This document shows, in pieces, positions 25,576 to 40,113 of a stretch of 64,000 bases of DNA. The stretch comes from Hemibagrus wyckioides. Taxonomy: Eukaryota > Chordata > Actinopteri > Siluriformes > Bagridae. The translations under genes and the position numbers were made by a program. Within the stretch, counting starts at the first letter, position 1. Each line of letters begins with the position of its first letter. The notes below the pieces were generated by a model. The model was not told where the DNA came from. It did not search any database and saw only the letters and a list, made by a program, of their open reading frames with translations. Location: the NCBI RefSeq assembly GCF_019097595.1, contig NC_080718.1, positions 27,854,657 through 27,918,656 on the forward strand, written 5' to 3'.

Positions 25576-26246
25576 TCTTACACAGTTCACATTCACATTA
25601 TTTTTATGGAATTGCTTTATTCATATATAATTTATGATTTTCCCTTTTATGGTGTTTTTTTATCATGTTTATTTGATGTTTGAACATTTACTTCACAAAT
25701 GATTTTTAAACTAAATTTGCTTATTTTCAGGTGAGATTCATAAACTAATCTTATTTACTTTGACATGGGATTCATTTGTATTCACTTGTGATTTTTATGA
25801 TTCATTTATTTCATGTGATGTTTTTTATTTTCTGATATTCTGCTATTTACATAATTCACATTATTTTCACAGATTCCTTTTAACACATGCCAGACGCCAT
25901 GGTTACGCTGACTTCGGCTCAAGACTGCGATTCCCATCAGCCACTGCACCTGCCTGGACCATGTCATGTGACTGCACCTGAATCACCTTTTTTTGGGTTA
26001 ACAAAAAGGGAGAGCTTGTATTTTAGTCTTGTCTTCCGCAGAACACGTTTTCTAGCGTTTTGTCTTTTGTTGTTGGTCCGCATGCTTCATGTTTTGTTTA
26101 ACTTAATCTGCACTTGCGCCGGCTTCCTCCACGAATCCCTGACATGTGATTTTATTCTTCAGATGTGTTTTTTCACATGAATATTTTTTTTACACGATCA
26201 CACACTGATTCCATTGATCCGATTTCAGGGCATGGTATGACCACAT

Positions 26247-27355
26247 TCCCTCCATAAGTATTGGAAAGGCAAGGCCGATTCTTTTTCAGTGCTGTACACT
26301 GCAGACATTTGGGCCCAGGATCAAAAGATGTATATGAGAGGGTAGATCAGAAATTATCAGACTTCTTCTATATGTATTAAAGAACTTAGAACATGACATC
26401 AATTTTTAGGAGAGCAAAAGTATTCGCAAAACTGTTCGCATTCATCTTTTGTGATGCTTTTCAAGTTTTGTAGCGCAGCTGCTTTCAGTTGTTCAGAATT
26501 TAATGGGGTTTCTCCCTTCAGTCTTTTCTTCTCTTGGATTCTGGCCAGTCTAAGTCCTTCCTCTCTTTACCCCCGAAAAGTTTTTTCTTGTGTTGGCGGT
26601 GCATGGGGAAGTTCCTTCTGACTGTATTTCAAAACTGTCAAACAGAATGTTTCTGTAGACTTCTGAAGTCATCCAGCCATCATTAGGTAAAGTTTACTGA
26701 GAAGGTCCCAGATGCAGCCATGCAATCTCAATCCATGACACTACCACCACCATGCTTCACTGATGAGCTTGTATGTTTAAGATCATAAACATGTCCTTTC
26801 TTCCACACATCACTTTGGTAGAAGTTGATGTAGGTTCCAGAACTGTTGTGGATCATCCTTGTGCTTCTTGTACTACTTCTTGTCTATTGCTGTTGAGTGG
26901 ATCATCTTGTGGTGTGTCCTCTATATTTCTGCTCTGTTCATTGATGATGTCACTGACTTCCTTTTGGGTTTTTCTTCTGTCATCATCTTCTGTTGCTGTT
27001 GTTTCCGGTTCAGAACTGTCTGTTGTCCGATTATTGTTATTATTATTTCAGCAGTTTATTTCATTCTCAAGATATTCCCATTTGTAGAATTGGATATGCC
27101 CAGTGGCTCTGATAAGATTTCCCCTCTTTTCTTGGCTTCTAAATGGCTTGCTTTTCTCCCGTAGTCAACCTACTGGTCTTCATGTTGGTTTATCCTTTTA
27201 ACAACCAATGCAGTCTTCATAGCTGATATCCAGGGTTTAAACCAAGACTAAACATTCATAGCTACTAATTGTTTAAATATTCAGAGTAAAAGGATATACC
27301 TGGCAGCTAGACCTGGGTAATGCCTGTCAGTCACATGTTCCAATATTTTTGATTA
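26247..27355. mobile_element. Decayed DNA transposon / long MITE
   Basis: The left end 'ccctccataagtattggaa' is partly inverted at the right end 'ttccaatatttttgat'. The interior contains 'actaccaccaccatgcttca', wording seen in many fish DNA elements. Open frames are short and broken, and no transposase motif could be read. Confidence 0.55.
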
Positions 27356-27657
27356 GTAGAAAGATGGATTGGTTGAAATAAACGATTGCCATGTTGTACG
27401 CTCTTTAACACATCTGGACGTAAATATCTGTAACTGAAAGCTGGAATTCTGATCTGTCGTCCCATATTCACCTTTTAATCTGATATTCAAATGGCTTCAG
27501 TGTGTAGTGAAAAAAACCCAACAAAGAATAAAAGAATTGACCATCCAATACTTTCAGAGGAGACTGAAATATTTACATAATCAAATGTCATTTTTTCCGT
27601 AATGGAAAGTAACCTCACACCTTCGCTCATGGAGTTCAAATAGATTGATGAGTGGAT

Positions 27658-27832
27658 TTACATTTCTGGCATTTGGCAGACGCCCTTATCCAGAGCAACT
27701 TACAATGTTCCTGAGCAGCTGATAGTTAAGGGCCTTGCTCAGGGGCCTAGCAGCCTGGTGGACCTCGTATCTGAACTCACAACCTTCCAATCAGCAGTCC
27801 AATGCCTTAATCACTAAGCTACCACAGCCCCT
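27658..27832. mobile_element. Fish SINE copy
   Basis: The copy carries 'cagacgcccttatccagagc' followed by 'gggccttgctcaggggcc' and 'cactaagctaccac', the typical central and tail modules of fish SINEs. Confidence 0.75.
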
Positions 27833-28217
27833 AATGTGATTAATTCACCACTTTACTCATAGAAGATCGGATGTTGTTGGTCTTTAATTAAATTAATTAA
27901 ATCAACTGTAATTAATTGTGGTCTTTAATTCAACAATTTACAGGAAGTGATCTGGAACACAACAAATTAAAAACAAAAAAACATTGAAATCTACTAAGAT
28001 ACCTGCTCCTTTCAGCTTTTTGCCCCAAAATAACCAGATGATATAGTGATACTGTGTATTTTTTCATAATCGCCTGGAGGGTGTGTTGACACTGAAACAC
28101 ATCCGTAACCCAACACTAGAGAGAAAAAACGAAACACGCTTCTAGAAAGAAAGGCCTCTCTGTATATGTTTATTTATTCACTCTGCTCTCAATGTGAATC
28201 TCTTTCACTACACACAC

Positions 28218-28255
<38 letters not shown>

Positions 28256-28663
28256 GTTATTGTTATAGTTATTGTATTGAAGTCTCATACAGCCACCCTG
28301 CTGTTTTGTCCACTAACTTCCACCCCATTCCCACACATCATCAGTTCTCATTTTCTAGCATCGTAACAGTGATGGAAAGATTATCACCTGTTTCGGATTT
28401 GTGTTTACAAGCACAAGTCATTTTATACATCTGGTTAGTCTCAGGATCAAAAGTGTCCTATCTGTAGGATAAATATTACTTGAAACTTTGTCGTTTTTGA
28501 ATGTCTGAGAAAAATGAAACTTAAAATAAGATTTTATTTCCGGTGTGCTTCCTCTGAGACACATGAATACAGCAACCATGTCTTTTTTAATCAATCCGCT
28601 TATCAAATCAAGAATTAGTTAGTAAGTAACCTTTATTTAACTAGGGTAAAAGAGTGACCTTTA

Positions 28664-28685
28664 TTATTATTATTATTATTATTAT

Positions 28686-28725
<40 letters not shown>
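28664..28725. repeat. (TTA)n then (TA)n microsatellite
   Basis: Adjacent tri- and dinucleotide runs in AT-rich DNA. Confidence 0.9.
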
Positions 28726-28729
<4 letters not shown>

Positions 28730-31666
28730 TTATTTTAAATAATTTTTATTTATTTATTAATTTTATTTTTTTTTTTACAATTTTTTAAAAACTTGTATTT
28801 CACATATTTTACTTAATTTTTTTCAAATTGACATTTAGAAAACTTTATATTTTTATATTATGAATTAAGAAATCCCAATCTGGCAACAATGCTTCACCAG
28901 CCATCTGATTTCCAGTAAACTCATAAATTAGCTTTAAGGCAACCAGGTTACTTTTTATAAAAAATTTAATTAAATCAACAAATACATTTTGATATTTTAT
29001 AAAATATTCCATATTCAACAACAGTGTGTCAGATTTCACCAAACTGCTGTGAATAAAGACGGTTATTTACAGCTTTTTGTTGTTTTTCTCACTCTGACTT
29101 TTCCTAAAACTATAAACCCAAACCTATATGTATAAGTGAATTATTAACTGGGACTGGATTGATTCCTACCCTACAGTGGATTAGAGGCTTCATGGTTTTT
29201 CTGTAGAGCTCACAAAAGGCTTTCTGGCCTTCAGATTTAGGATTTGAACTCACAACCTTCTGGTCATTAGAAAATATTCAGTCAAGTCATTTGGTCCAAA
29301 TTTGTAATATAGATGTATAACGATAAAGTAACTGTATCATTATCTTAAGAATTCTGTATACACTGCTAAATGTCAATAAGAATGCACTTTATAACATTTA
29401 GAACAGTGATGTTTTAATAACCTGTAATAAACATAGTATTACCTTTAAACCTAGACCTGAAAAGCACATATCTTTCACTCCTATATTTAAAACATAAACC
29501 TACACATTAGATGTTGTATGTTAGTTTTATTTGTTTGGCTGTAGGATGTCTAAATTCATAAGAAAGGTGTCATTTGGAGCATTTCATGACCATTAGTGAT
29601 CATAAGTTTAAGTATTAACTTTCTCAAATCCTGTTCGGTCCGCTCCAAAGTAAACACTGCTGTACAGTTTAAAGTGCTGACTGTGTTATATACAGGATTT
29701 CAGGAGGGTTTTGAAATCCTGAAGGTTGGAAATTCTGCACAGATATCACTACCGCATTTATCCCAAGTCATAATCCTGAATTAGAAATATTTCCAAACTT
29801 TCCCCATGAAGGATTCCACATGTAGTTGCTTTTTTAATGGATTTACAAGTCCAGATATGTACAGATGTGATACTGGACATTTTAAAAAGCTTTATGAATA
29901 CAGGCTTGATAGTGAGAAAGCACATACAGTAGACAGTAGACGTGTCCAGGAATTCTGAGCTGGATTTTTGGGACACAGCCAGAGATGGGGATGAGAAGGA
30001 ATAGAGAGTGAGAACCAGTCCAGCTCCATGCCTGAGGTTTGTTTTAACATTTCAATCTTGATGGGAATGATGATGTCCAGGTCATCCTTTATAACTCGGA
30101 TTGGTTCAGTGTTCTGCTGAAGTTATTTACAGCTTGTATTATTTGCAGGTCCATTTTAGAATGTTTCGTGTTGACAATGAAGTACATAAAGCTGGAACTT
30201 CCTTGGAGTGGAGTGTCTCATACGTTCTCTCCGTTTATAATTGTAATGTTACAGTTCCTGTTATCACTCAGCTATAAACAGCTACACAGATTAATCACCT
30301 CTGTCCTGAACATGTCTGAAAAGTTATCGCATTACCACTTGAGACACTATTTATAAATGTTAAACAAACAGAAAAACTTCCTTACAGACAAGCATATCAA
30401 TAATTATACATGTTTTATGTCCTGGTGACTATTGAACACGTAACATAGTGAGCAACCTGTGCTCACTATGTTACGGCAGTGCTGCGGCAGTGCTACGGTT
30501 TCTAGAAAACACCTTCTGACCAATCAGAAGCCAGTATTACCAGTGCTGAATTTAGTCCCTATGATCAATGGCCTCTTTCCTACATTTTTTTGTCAGATAT
30601 AGTTTAGGGTATTTTATGGGATCTTTTGCTTGATTTCTGTAAACAATGATGGCATTATTTGTGATTTTGTTGTATATTCTGTTCTGCTATATATTGATGA
30701 ATGTACTGTAATGGACATGGAGGCAATGTGACCTTTGTTTGGTGTCATTTGAACCACTTCTTTAAAATGGCCTGACCATAATCTGTGTAATATAAGTAAT
30801 ATATAATTTTTCAAAAATGTTCATTAGAGAAAATACTCAAGTAAAATTTTAAATTTAATCTTGAAAAAAAATTCTATGTTTCCACCTTAAGCTTTTGACC
30901 TTAGCGGAACACACACCTTAATCTTAAATAAATTTTCACTTATCTGATGATCCTGATCAATCCTACTGACGATCTTAGTGTTGAGTGTTTACACCCATGA
31001 CATTATGACATGGTGTTAAGGTCAAATGACGGTCAGTGGAGTCCCAGTAGAGTTGAAGATGGTGAAGAGGATGAATCTCCGCAATCTTAGGTTTAGTTTA
31101 TCTTTGGTAGACATTATGGCTTATTTCCTTGGGGACAATGTTCTCCAGCCACCAATCTTTTTATATATATATTTAATGATCTTTATTTGCTTTCAGGTTA
31201 CTTGTGTTTATCAACAAGGGTGCTTTTGTCACACCACAACTTGAGAGGAAGTTGGAGGTCTGGGTCAGCCTAAGCACAAGACCAGGAGTGGAAGCCTTGT
31301 AGTGCTTGAATTTAATATTATGATGTCAGATGTGATATATCTGAATTTTAAGAAGTTTTAAAGGCATCACATTCTCTGGCAGAGAGAATCTTAAGATTTT
31401 GCTGAGCTTCAACGCTTGAAGATTAGCAAAACCACAGGGCCCTGATCTCCATGAGTTCAAATATGTAAGCTCAGCTGTAAGCTTCTGAGATCTTTTGTAA
31501 GCTGCAGATCCCATCTCCAGCGAATGGCTTTCAGAAGTGTTCAGAAGGACATGAATGTCATTAAAGCTACAGATCTTTAGGAGCTGTGAACAAAACTTCC
31601 AGAAGCCTGTTACATGGTCTGTCTGTAGCTTGTGAGATCTTTCAGTCTCCAAGGATCTGGAGGTGT

Positions 31667-33595
<1,929 letters not shown>

Positions 33596-34889
33596 TCAGA
33601 ATTCAGGGCTGCAGCGATACGTGGTGTGTCGATTGATATCGCGAGTTCTTCGATATTCTCCTTGGAGAAAAAGTGATACTGATACTGAGTGATATAAGGC
33701 ACAGTGCTTTAATGTTGTAATGTGTTGTTTAACTCGCTCTAATGTGAACAAGACGATGACAGTGTCGGTTAAAATGTGTGTTGCTCATTGATGTGGTTTA
33801 TGGAACATTGATGGAGCATTTATGGAAAAGTCTCCAGTGTCAGAGGCAAAGCTGTAACTTTACGTTTTCTGACATGTTCAGGACAGAGGAGTCCACTCTT
33901 CTCTTCACAGTAACATGATAAGCTGTGAGGCCTGTGAGAGAGCGACTGTTTATAGCTGCTATAACGTTTAGCGAGAACAGGAAAGGACGGAAGTTTAATG
34001 TTTAATGGACATTTCACGCCATTAAATGGAACTAGAAATGGATAAATAATTATTTAACAACTCCTACTATTATATATTCACATTATGTTAGATTCAGTTT
34101 GTTGATACTAATATTTACAAAGGAGTATTTCCTTATTTCTACATGGGTTGTGGTTCTCAATCCTACGCCTTATTCTCTGCAGAAACACTGTGAGGTTTTA
34201 TTTCCTAATAGCTCAATCTGCTGGTCAGAGTTTGGAACTACAGGACAGTGGGCACAGTGGAGTGAAAGAGTCTATTCAGGTTTAGTGGTTGATGTTCTTT
34301 TAAATAAACCATGATTACAGAGTTTAAAGCATATTTAAATCACATGCACCGCTTCTGGTAATCTTTGTTGTTAACCTAACTTAAACTTAGCCAGTGGTTT
34401 ATGATTTAGACTGTTCAATACATTTCATGCTGGATTTGATATTGCATTGATTTTGGAAAGATGAGATGGAAAGATGATTGTAGGAAAAGAAAATAAGGGG
34501 GAAAAAACCCAAGTGTTTATTTTTTGTAATGCATGTCTGATTTAATTATTCTGCACTTACTCTATCTACACCCAGCCCAAGCTGTCTTTAGTCTTCAGCC
34601 ACCCGCCACAGTGGCTTCTTCCACCTACATCATTTCTGTTAATATGTCTTATTCCTTCTTCTCTGGAGCTGAATAACACATCCAGGGACTAAGCCTAGGC
34701 CCTGAACCAGTCTAAACCTGAGCCTAATGTGTTCACTGTGATGGGAAAATCTCACCTAATGAATGGCTTGAACTCCTAAAAAAATGACAAGCCTTCCATT
34801 TGTTTGAGTGATGCCCAACTTCTCATTGAACTACCTTGCTTTTTGGTTAAGGAACCCAGGAAGTGATTCACAGTACCGAGAGCACAAAT

Positions 34890-35033
34890 CCGTTCTCTCA
34901 TTTCACTATGTACTCCGTCAGCTGTATGTGGTTGAGATGACAATAAAAGCTTCTTGACTTGACTTGAAATCCCCTTCACCAGAGCAAGAACAAAATGAGC
35001 TAATTCGTAAACATTGTCTGTAGCATTACAGAG

Positions 35034-35081
<48 letters not shown>

Positions 35082-35110
35082 CACTTTATTCTTCCCAGTG
35101 GGAAATTTAC
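34890..35110. mobile_element. Two LINE tail fragments, the second with (ATAG)n
   Basis: 'gacaataaaagcttcttgac' at about 34940 is shared with 38600-38632. (ATAG)n at 35035-35081 is followed by 'acactttattcttcccagtg'. Both are typical 3' ends of non-LTR elements. Confidence 0.65.
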
Positions 35111-36259
35111 AACTTCCAGCAGTATCCATAAACATAGGTAATAAGGCATGCAATAAATACTGAAAAAATACTAAATACTAAAAATTTAAAGGTAATAAAG
35201 GTAAGGTTTAAGGGCCTGTGCAAAAACTGAGTGTAAAGTGCATCGTGTACAGTTTGTAGTACAGTTCGGGACAGTACTACCCCCCTTCCCCCCAGGTCTA
35301 CAACTACACCCCCCCATCTGCTCCTCTGTCAGGAGATGATGCTGTGAAGTGGATGCAGTGGATTTCCCATGATTGACAGTCTCACTTTTACCCATAATGA
35401 AAGTGCATGCATTACCTATTATATCTGCAAAGGAGAAAATTCTAGTGTCTTATGAGGCACATGATTCTAATCATGGTAGGGAGAATACACATAATGTTGG
35501 CACTGGTGAACTAGCAGACGTTTTTATTGGGGTGAGGGAGGATGTTTCACAAAGGCAGTCCTCCCTCTAGATGAAAGACATGCCTTGTCCTTTTGTTTGG
35601 CCCACACCCAAACCACCAATCACTAGTCACTTGCAGGAGCTAACCTCTTCCCCATTCTGGAACACTCCATTCACGGTAAAGGTCAACCTCAGTAACAAAG
35701 CTCTTGATGTCACCCTGGATACACCCTTGATGTGCTTCCCTCTCAGAGGTTCATGCAAATTTACTTTCTAAAACTCTGTAAAATTTGCAAAAAGGCCAGC
35801 CTTGGATGGCTTAACCAGTTCAACTTGTGCACAGAGCAGCTAACCCTAGGGCTATTATTTGGATGAATATTGGCTTTCAAGTCAAATGTTTCTCTCACTG
35901 ACACTGATAATTCCTGATCTTTCATAAACCCCCTCATTTCAGGAATGTTAAGGGCATCGACATTTACATTCCATCAAAAACTATAACACTTAGTGACACA
36001 TCTCCCCTCCTATGTGAGCTAGAGAATGAATGGCTGGAGGAGTCAGAGATTAGAACTTTGAGGTAGACCAGTCATTTGTAATACAAGGAACACCTAAAGT
36101 GAGATCCTGCTGGAGCACACTGCAAGCTTGTTTAAGGTCATCCTGGCCCAAACCTAACTAACAGATCATTTAATTGATACCAACAAGGCTAAGTCCATAA
36201 TTCTATCCCTTACCATAGTTCACTAGCAAAGAAGCAAATCACTGAGGACCAAAATTAAA

Positions 36260-36365
36260 AAGATGCTGAAGGAGAACTTTAGTGAAATAGATTCAGGCCC
36301 ATGGGCCACTCCAGTTATGATTGTTAATAAGCCTTGTGGAGAACCTAGCAAATAAAGGAAGAGGC
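36260..36365 (+). pseudogene. Possible remnant of an LTR-retrotransposon reverse transcriptase
   Basis: One frame reads FSEIDSGPWATPVMIVNKP, like the N-terminal fingers of Gypsy-type RT (usually ...SPWASPVVLV.K). It is stopped immediately after. Too short for certainty. Confidence 0.3.
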
Positions 36366-36734
36366 TGCAACAGGGTGACTTTGCAATGTACAAGTAAGAA
36401 TTTCATTGCGTATTGTACACTGTGTTTGAGAACATGGCAAAGAAACTTCAGTACTTTATTTAATGTTTATTATCTCTACAGTAGAGGATAAAATACAAAT
36501 ATCCTTTCATGTACACTTAAAGCTTATAACATATATCTTATAACATATACCTACAGGCTACAGTATGTATTACAGTGGATTACACAAACATCTATTTAAG
36601 AAAACTATTCATTTAAAAATAAATTTAGCACTTAAATAGAGTATTGGAGTAACAATTCTAATGTAAGTAACAATTCTAATTTAGTTTATTGTATGCTGTT
36701 GCACTGATATTAATCTGATCAGCATCCCTGTTCT

Positions 36735-36784
36735 TCATTTCTTCATTGTCTCGTGCCAGTCTTGATTGCAGTGATATTCTTCAT
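36735..36784 (-). CDS. Candidate last exon of the two-CTLD gene
   Basis: The acceptor TTCACTTAAAAG precedes ATGAAG. Joined in phase to the donor at 36873 it reads DEEYHCNQDWHETMKK and stops. There is no other supporting evidence, and the next usable exon could lie elsewhere. Confidence 0.45.
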
Positions 36785-37620
36785 CTTTTAAGTGAAATAA
36801 ATGAATGTTTTTGATATAATTAGTTGAAGAACATTATTAAGCAGATATTAGAAGTCAAGTTAAGTCACTTACCACAAATGACATGGTAGCAAATGAAGTT
36901 CGTTTTCTCTTCGCAGTCTCTGTTCTCCCAGACACCAGCTCTGACGTTCCATGCTCCACACCGGAAAGGCTTGGCAGGGCATGAAGGCAGTGAAGTCACC
37001 CTCGCGTCATTTTTCAGGTTCACCCAGAACCATGAGCCATCCATGAATCGTAGACTGGTCCAGAAGGTGGGTGTCAGAATTTCTGTACTCCTGTTGTTGA
37101 CCACAAGGAAATCTGTCACCGAGGTGAGGCTTATCAGGTCAGTGTAGTACGTTCTGCAGTACACCAGAGCCTCCTCCCAGTTCTTCATCTCCTGAACCAC
37201 AATCATCTGAGGTGTCCAAGTGTAGCAGAAGAAGTTCTGTTCTTCTGTACAGTCTTCATTTTCCCACACATTCCTGCTAATAACCACACAGTTTTGTCTG
37301 TCAAGATTTTCAGGTTGCCCATTTGCCCACATTGAGAATGCCAGTACACGTCCATCAGACCACTGTGTAAACATTGTGTCGTTATTTTCTTTTCGGAGGC
37401 CGATCCAGGAGCTCTCATATGCCAGACCACTTGTTTGACTTTGAAAACTTTCAGATTCCCATTCTGAGTCAATAACTGACAGGTCTACATAATAATTCCT
37501 GCAGTATTTCTGAGCATCTGTCCAGGTCAAATGTTCATTGATATAAATGTGTTTTCTGAAGATAAGACCTGTGGCTGCGTCTACTGTCAGCAACAGGAGG
37601 ATGGAGAGAACAGACATCAT
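36735..37620 (-). CDS. Secreted protein with two C-type lectin domains
   Basis: The main exon (37620-36873) begins with a signal peptide (MMSVLSILLLLTVDAATG) and encodes two C-type lectin-like domains. The first, about residues 20-145, has WTDAQKYCRNYYVDL, WIGLRKE, WANGQPEN and WENEDC; the second, about 150-245, has WEEALVYCRTYYTDL, FWTSLR, GAWNVRAG and WENRDC...FICY. The cysteines match the long-loop fold. The calcium/sugar residues look non-canonical (QPEN rather than EPN/QPD; WEN instead of WND), so sugar binding is uncertain. A strong donor (TTTGTG|GTAAGT) at 36873 leads to a likely last exon at 36784-36735 adding 16 residues. Both domains lie in one exon. Fish genomes carry many such dual-CTLD genes, often annotated as mannose-receptor-like. 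The Met at 37620 was chosen for the signal peptide. Confidence 0.85.
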
Positions 37621-38559
37621 CCCTGACCGTGGTGAGATTGAGCTCGGCTCTGAAGAGTTTACAGGAATTATATTTAGTGACTGCAACACCCAAATCAAAA
37701 TGCAAAACTAAGTTGCCGAACTGAGGGAAAGGAAAATGCAAACTTTATGCAAGTGCAAATTGGGCATTATCTAAATCTTTTTTTTACTCTAAAAGTGTGT
37801 TTTTACCCTTCAGCAAGATTCTCAATTTTATATGTATTGGAGGAATAATGAAATCAAGTATTTAATGTAAAAAGAAAATAAATAAGATAAGATAGAAGGG
37901 GGTTTTGTAGCAACAATAAACAAATGATTTATTTGAATAGAGCGTTAGATTCTGGTTCACAAAGAACTGAACTAAAGAACAACAATACAAATAATGAAAA
38001 TGAACTTTGGGTCAAAAAAAGGTTTTTTACTAGACTTTCATTAGCAGCACCATTACAATTTGTAAGTAAACAAACAGTACATAAAAACAAAATGAAACAA
38101 AAACATTTTACTGCCTGTTTCACGCTCTAGGGAGTTTTAGTTGCATTTACGGTCACGAGTCAATGCAAATGCATGTAGTAAAATCCAAAACAAATCACCA
38201 CTGAGTCACATTTTTTTAAACATAATAATAATGAACATAATAAAATGAGTTTGTATCGTTGGAAAGAATAAAAATTTAGTTGTGAGGCAGGTAAAATTCC
38301 AGTGTGTAGTGTTTCACTGATGCCGAATAATGGACATCATTGATGAACAAACATTACCAGGCAACCTCTAAAAGCGTTGTTTACTTTTTATGGTCAAAGC
38401 GCAGCCAAGTAAACATATTTACAGTTTGCACTGTTTGCACCTTTTTGCACACATTGCACTTATGTAGCTAGGACAAACTTCTGTCCTTAGCTCTGTGTTG
38501 TTGTTTCTGTTTTGTAATTATACGTTGTATGTTTTCTATGTAGCACCAGGGTCCTGGAG

Positions 38560-38632
38560 AAATGTTGTTTCATTTCACTATGTCCTGCGTCAGCTATACA
38601 TGGTTGAAATAACAATAAAAGCTTCTTGACTC
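38560..38632. mobile_element. LINE 3' tail fragment
   Basis: 'gtttcatttcactatgtcct' followed by 'aacaataaaagcttcttgac' is shared with the tail at about 34895-34965. Confidence 0.6.
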
Positions 38633-38649
38633 TTGATTATTAGTCCAGA

Positions 38650-39150
38650 TTAGTCAAAAAAAAATCTTTACAAAGCCATTATAATTCTGGAACAAAATGG
38701 ACAGATCAACAAAAGAATATGGAAAAGGGCAGGAACCACACATGATCTGAAGCAGATCTTCACCTGATCGCAGAATTGGTTCCTTTGTACTTACTGTTTA
38801 AATGACTGCTGACAAAAGCAGCACTTTTGAAGCATTCTTGCACAACAACCCTAGACCATTAAGGGTAAGAAGTGGAATGTTCTCCAATGTTCTCTCTCAG
38901 GCAACTGACCTGAATCCCGTCGATCAGTTGACCATAATGAGCTGCATTTCATGAAGTCAGAACACCCCGAGAACAAGCAGGAAGTGAACACGGCTACAGT
39001 ATTGGCTTGGCAGAACATCACTAGGGAAGATATCCAGTGTCTAGACTTCAAACTGCAAATGACTAAAAAAGAAAAGATTTTATCACCTGACAGAAGTAAG
39101 GTTCCAAAAAAAGGTGAGCCTATCAAACTATCAATGCTATCAATCTAGCA
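38650..39150 (+). pseudogene. Fragment of a Tc1-like transposase
   Basis: Around 38955-39035 the plus frame reads ENKQEVNTATVLAWQNITRE, the C-terminal region of Tc1-like transposases (the PKNKQEL...W..ITRD block). Upstream text 'ctgacctgaatcccgtcgat' corresponds to the DLNPIE region of the catalytic core. Frameshifted and truncated. Confidence 0.7.
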
Positions 39151-39338
39151 TCCATTTAATACACTACAGGTGTACGAAGTTGTTCTCTTTGAATTGTAGT
39201 GGTCTGGATTGGAAATGCCGTTATGTATCCTTCCTTCCTCTAGAATAACATACTTATTATACCAAAATACTCACATGTAATGTGAGGTGGCGATAGTGAG
39301 CTCCGCCAAATCAGCAAACTGGCTTTCACCTTCATATG

Positions 39339-39451
39339 AAGAAGTTACACTGTCAGTTGTTGTTGTTGTTCTTTCGGCTGCTCCCTGTTTTGGGGAAATC
39401 AAAACAAAACAGGGAGCAGCCGAAAGAACAACAAGAAGTTACACTGTCAGT
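39339..39451. repeat. 75-bp fold-back insertion flanked by a 19-bp direct repeat
   Basis: AAGAAGTTACACTGTCAGT occurs at 39339-39357 and again at 39433-39451. Between them lie 75 bp forming a near-perfect hairpin: arm GTTGTTCTTTCGGCTGCTCC onward pairs with its inverse, around a roughly 15-base loop. The arm wording 'TTTCGGCTGCTCCC' occurs at the ends of widespread fish retroelements. Confidence 0.9.
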
Positions 39452-40007
39452 ACTGATGAAAGATATGTGACAGGGATAGACGAAAATATGTGCCATCGCC
39501 TCTTCCGTGCATGCAACATATGTCGGAACTCAGAGCCCCCTCCGAGTGGACATATCACAGGGTGGAATTTTTGTTTGTATCTATTTCTCTTAGCTTTCCC
39601 AATGACCTCCACAAGCTATAAAACTTAGCCGAAATAAAAGAGATCTCAGTCAACAGATGAGAAGAAGCGGGTTTCTTTATTCAGCCATGCAGTCAACAAC
39701 ATGCATATCTGAAGAGAGCAGCTGGTCTCCAAAACCCCGAAAAAGTCCCCTCTACTTTTACCCCAGGCGCCCCGGGGCGCCTCCTTTTCTCTAATTTAAA
39801 TATTTCCAGCAATTTCCCATTATATTCAGTGTATGGCTACTTTAGTCCCTCCTTCCTTAGTTTATATACGTTTCCCAGTTCCCATTATTTTCGCATTTGT
39901 CCCGATACCGCCCCTAAATTGATACCATCCTCCCCTCGATGACGTCAATTTTCCTCCTCTCCAGTTCCCCTTATTTTTAGGCTAAGTCAACAATTTTTAG
40001 AAAAAAT

Positions 40008-40029
40008 TGGCGCTTACTTATAGGCGCCA
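40008..40029. promoter_or_regulatory. Inverted TGGCGC/GCGCCA site in the LTR
   Basis: TGGCGC and GCGCCA face each other across 10 bases. The pair is conserved in the other LTR (54722-54743) and lies about 85 bases before the antisense ATG. It could serve a bidirectional promoter. The TTGGCGC half-sites resemble E2F sites. Inference only. Confidence 0.35.
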
Positions 40030-40113
40030 CTTCCTTATTGACTTCATTTGACCGTCACCTCTTAAAGGTGCTTCCTCGGCTCATCCTGACTTCGCGCGTT
40101 GCCCTCCACACCA

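Larger units (their letters stand above)
37621..39338. other. Upstream of the lectin gene
   Basis: This is AT-rich DNA. The stretch 38125-38345 shares ordered blocks with 56440-56590 on the other side of the provirus. A LINE tail (38560-38632) and a Tc1 fragment (38650-39150) follow. No gene was seen. Confidence 0.5.

Noticed and set aside
26773..27164. Two overlapping frames of about 100 codons with hydrophobic stretches
   Set aside because: Inside a decayed DNA transposon, both start and end in repeat sequence, and no motif is present.
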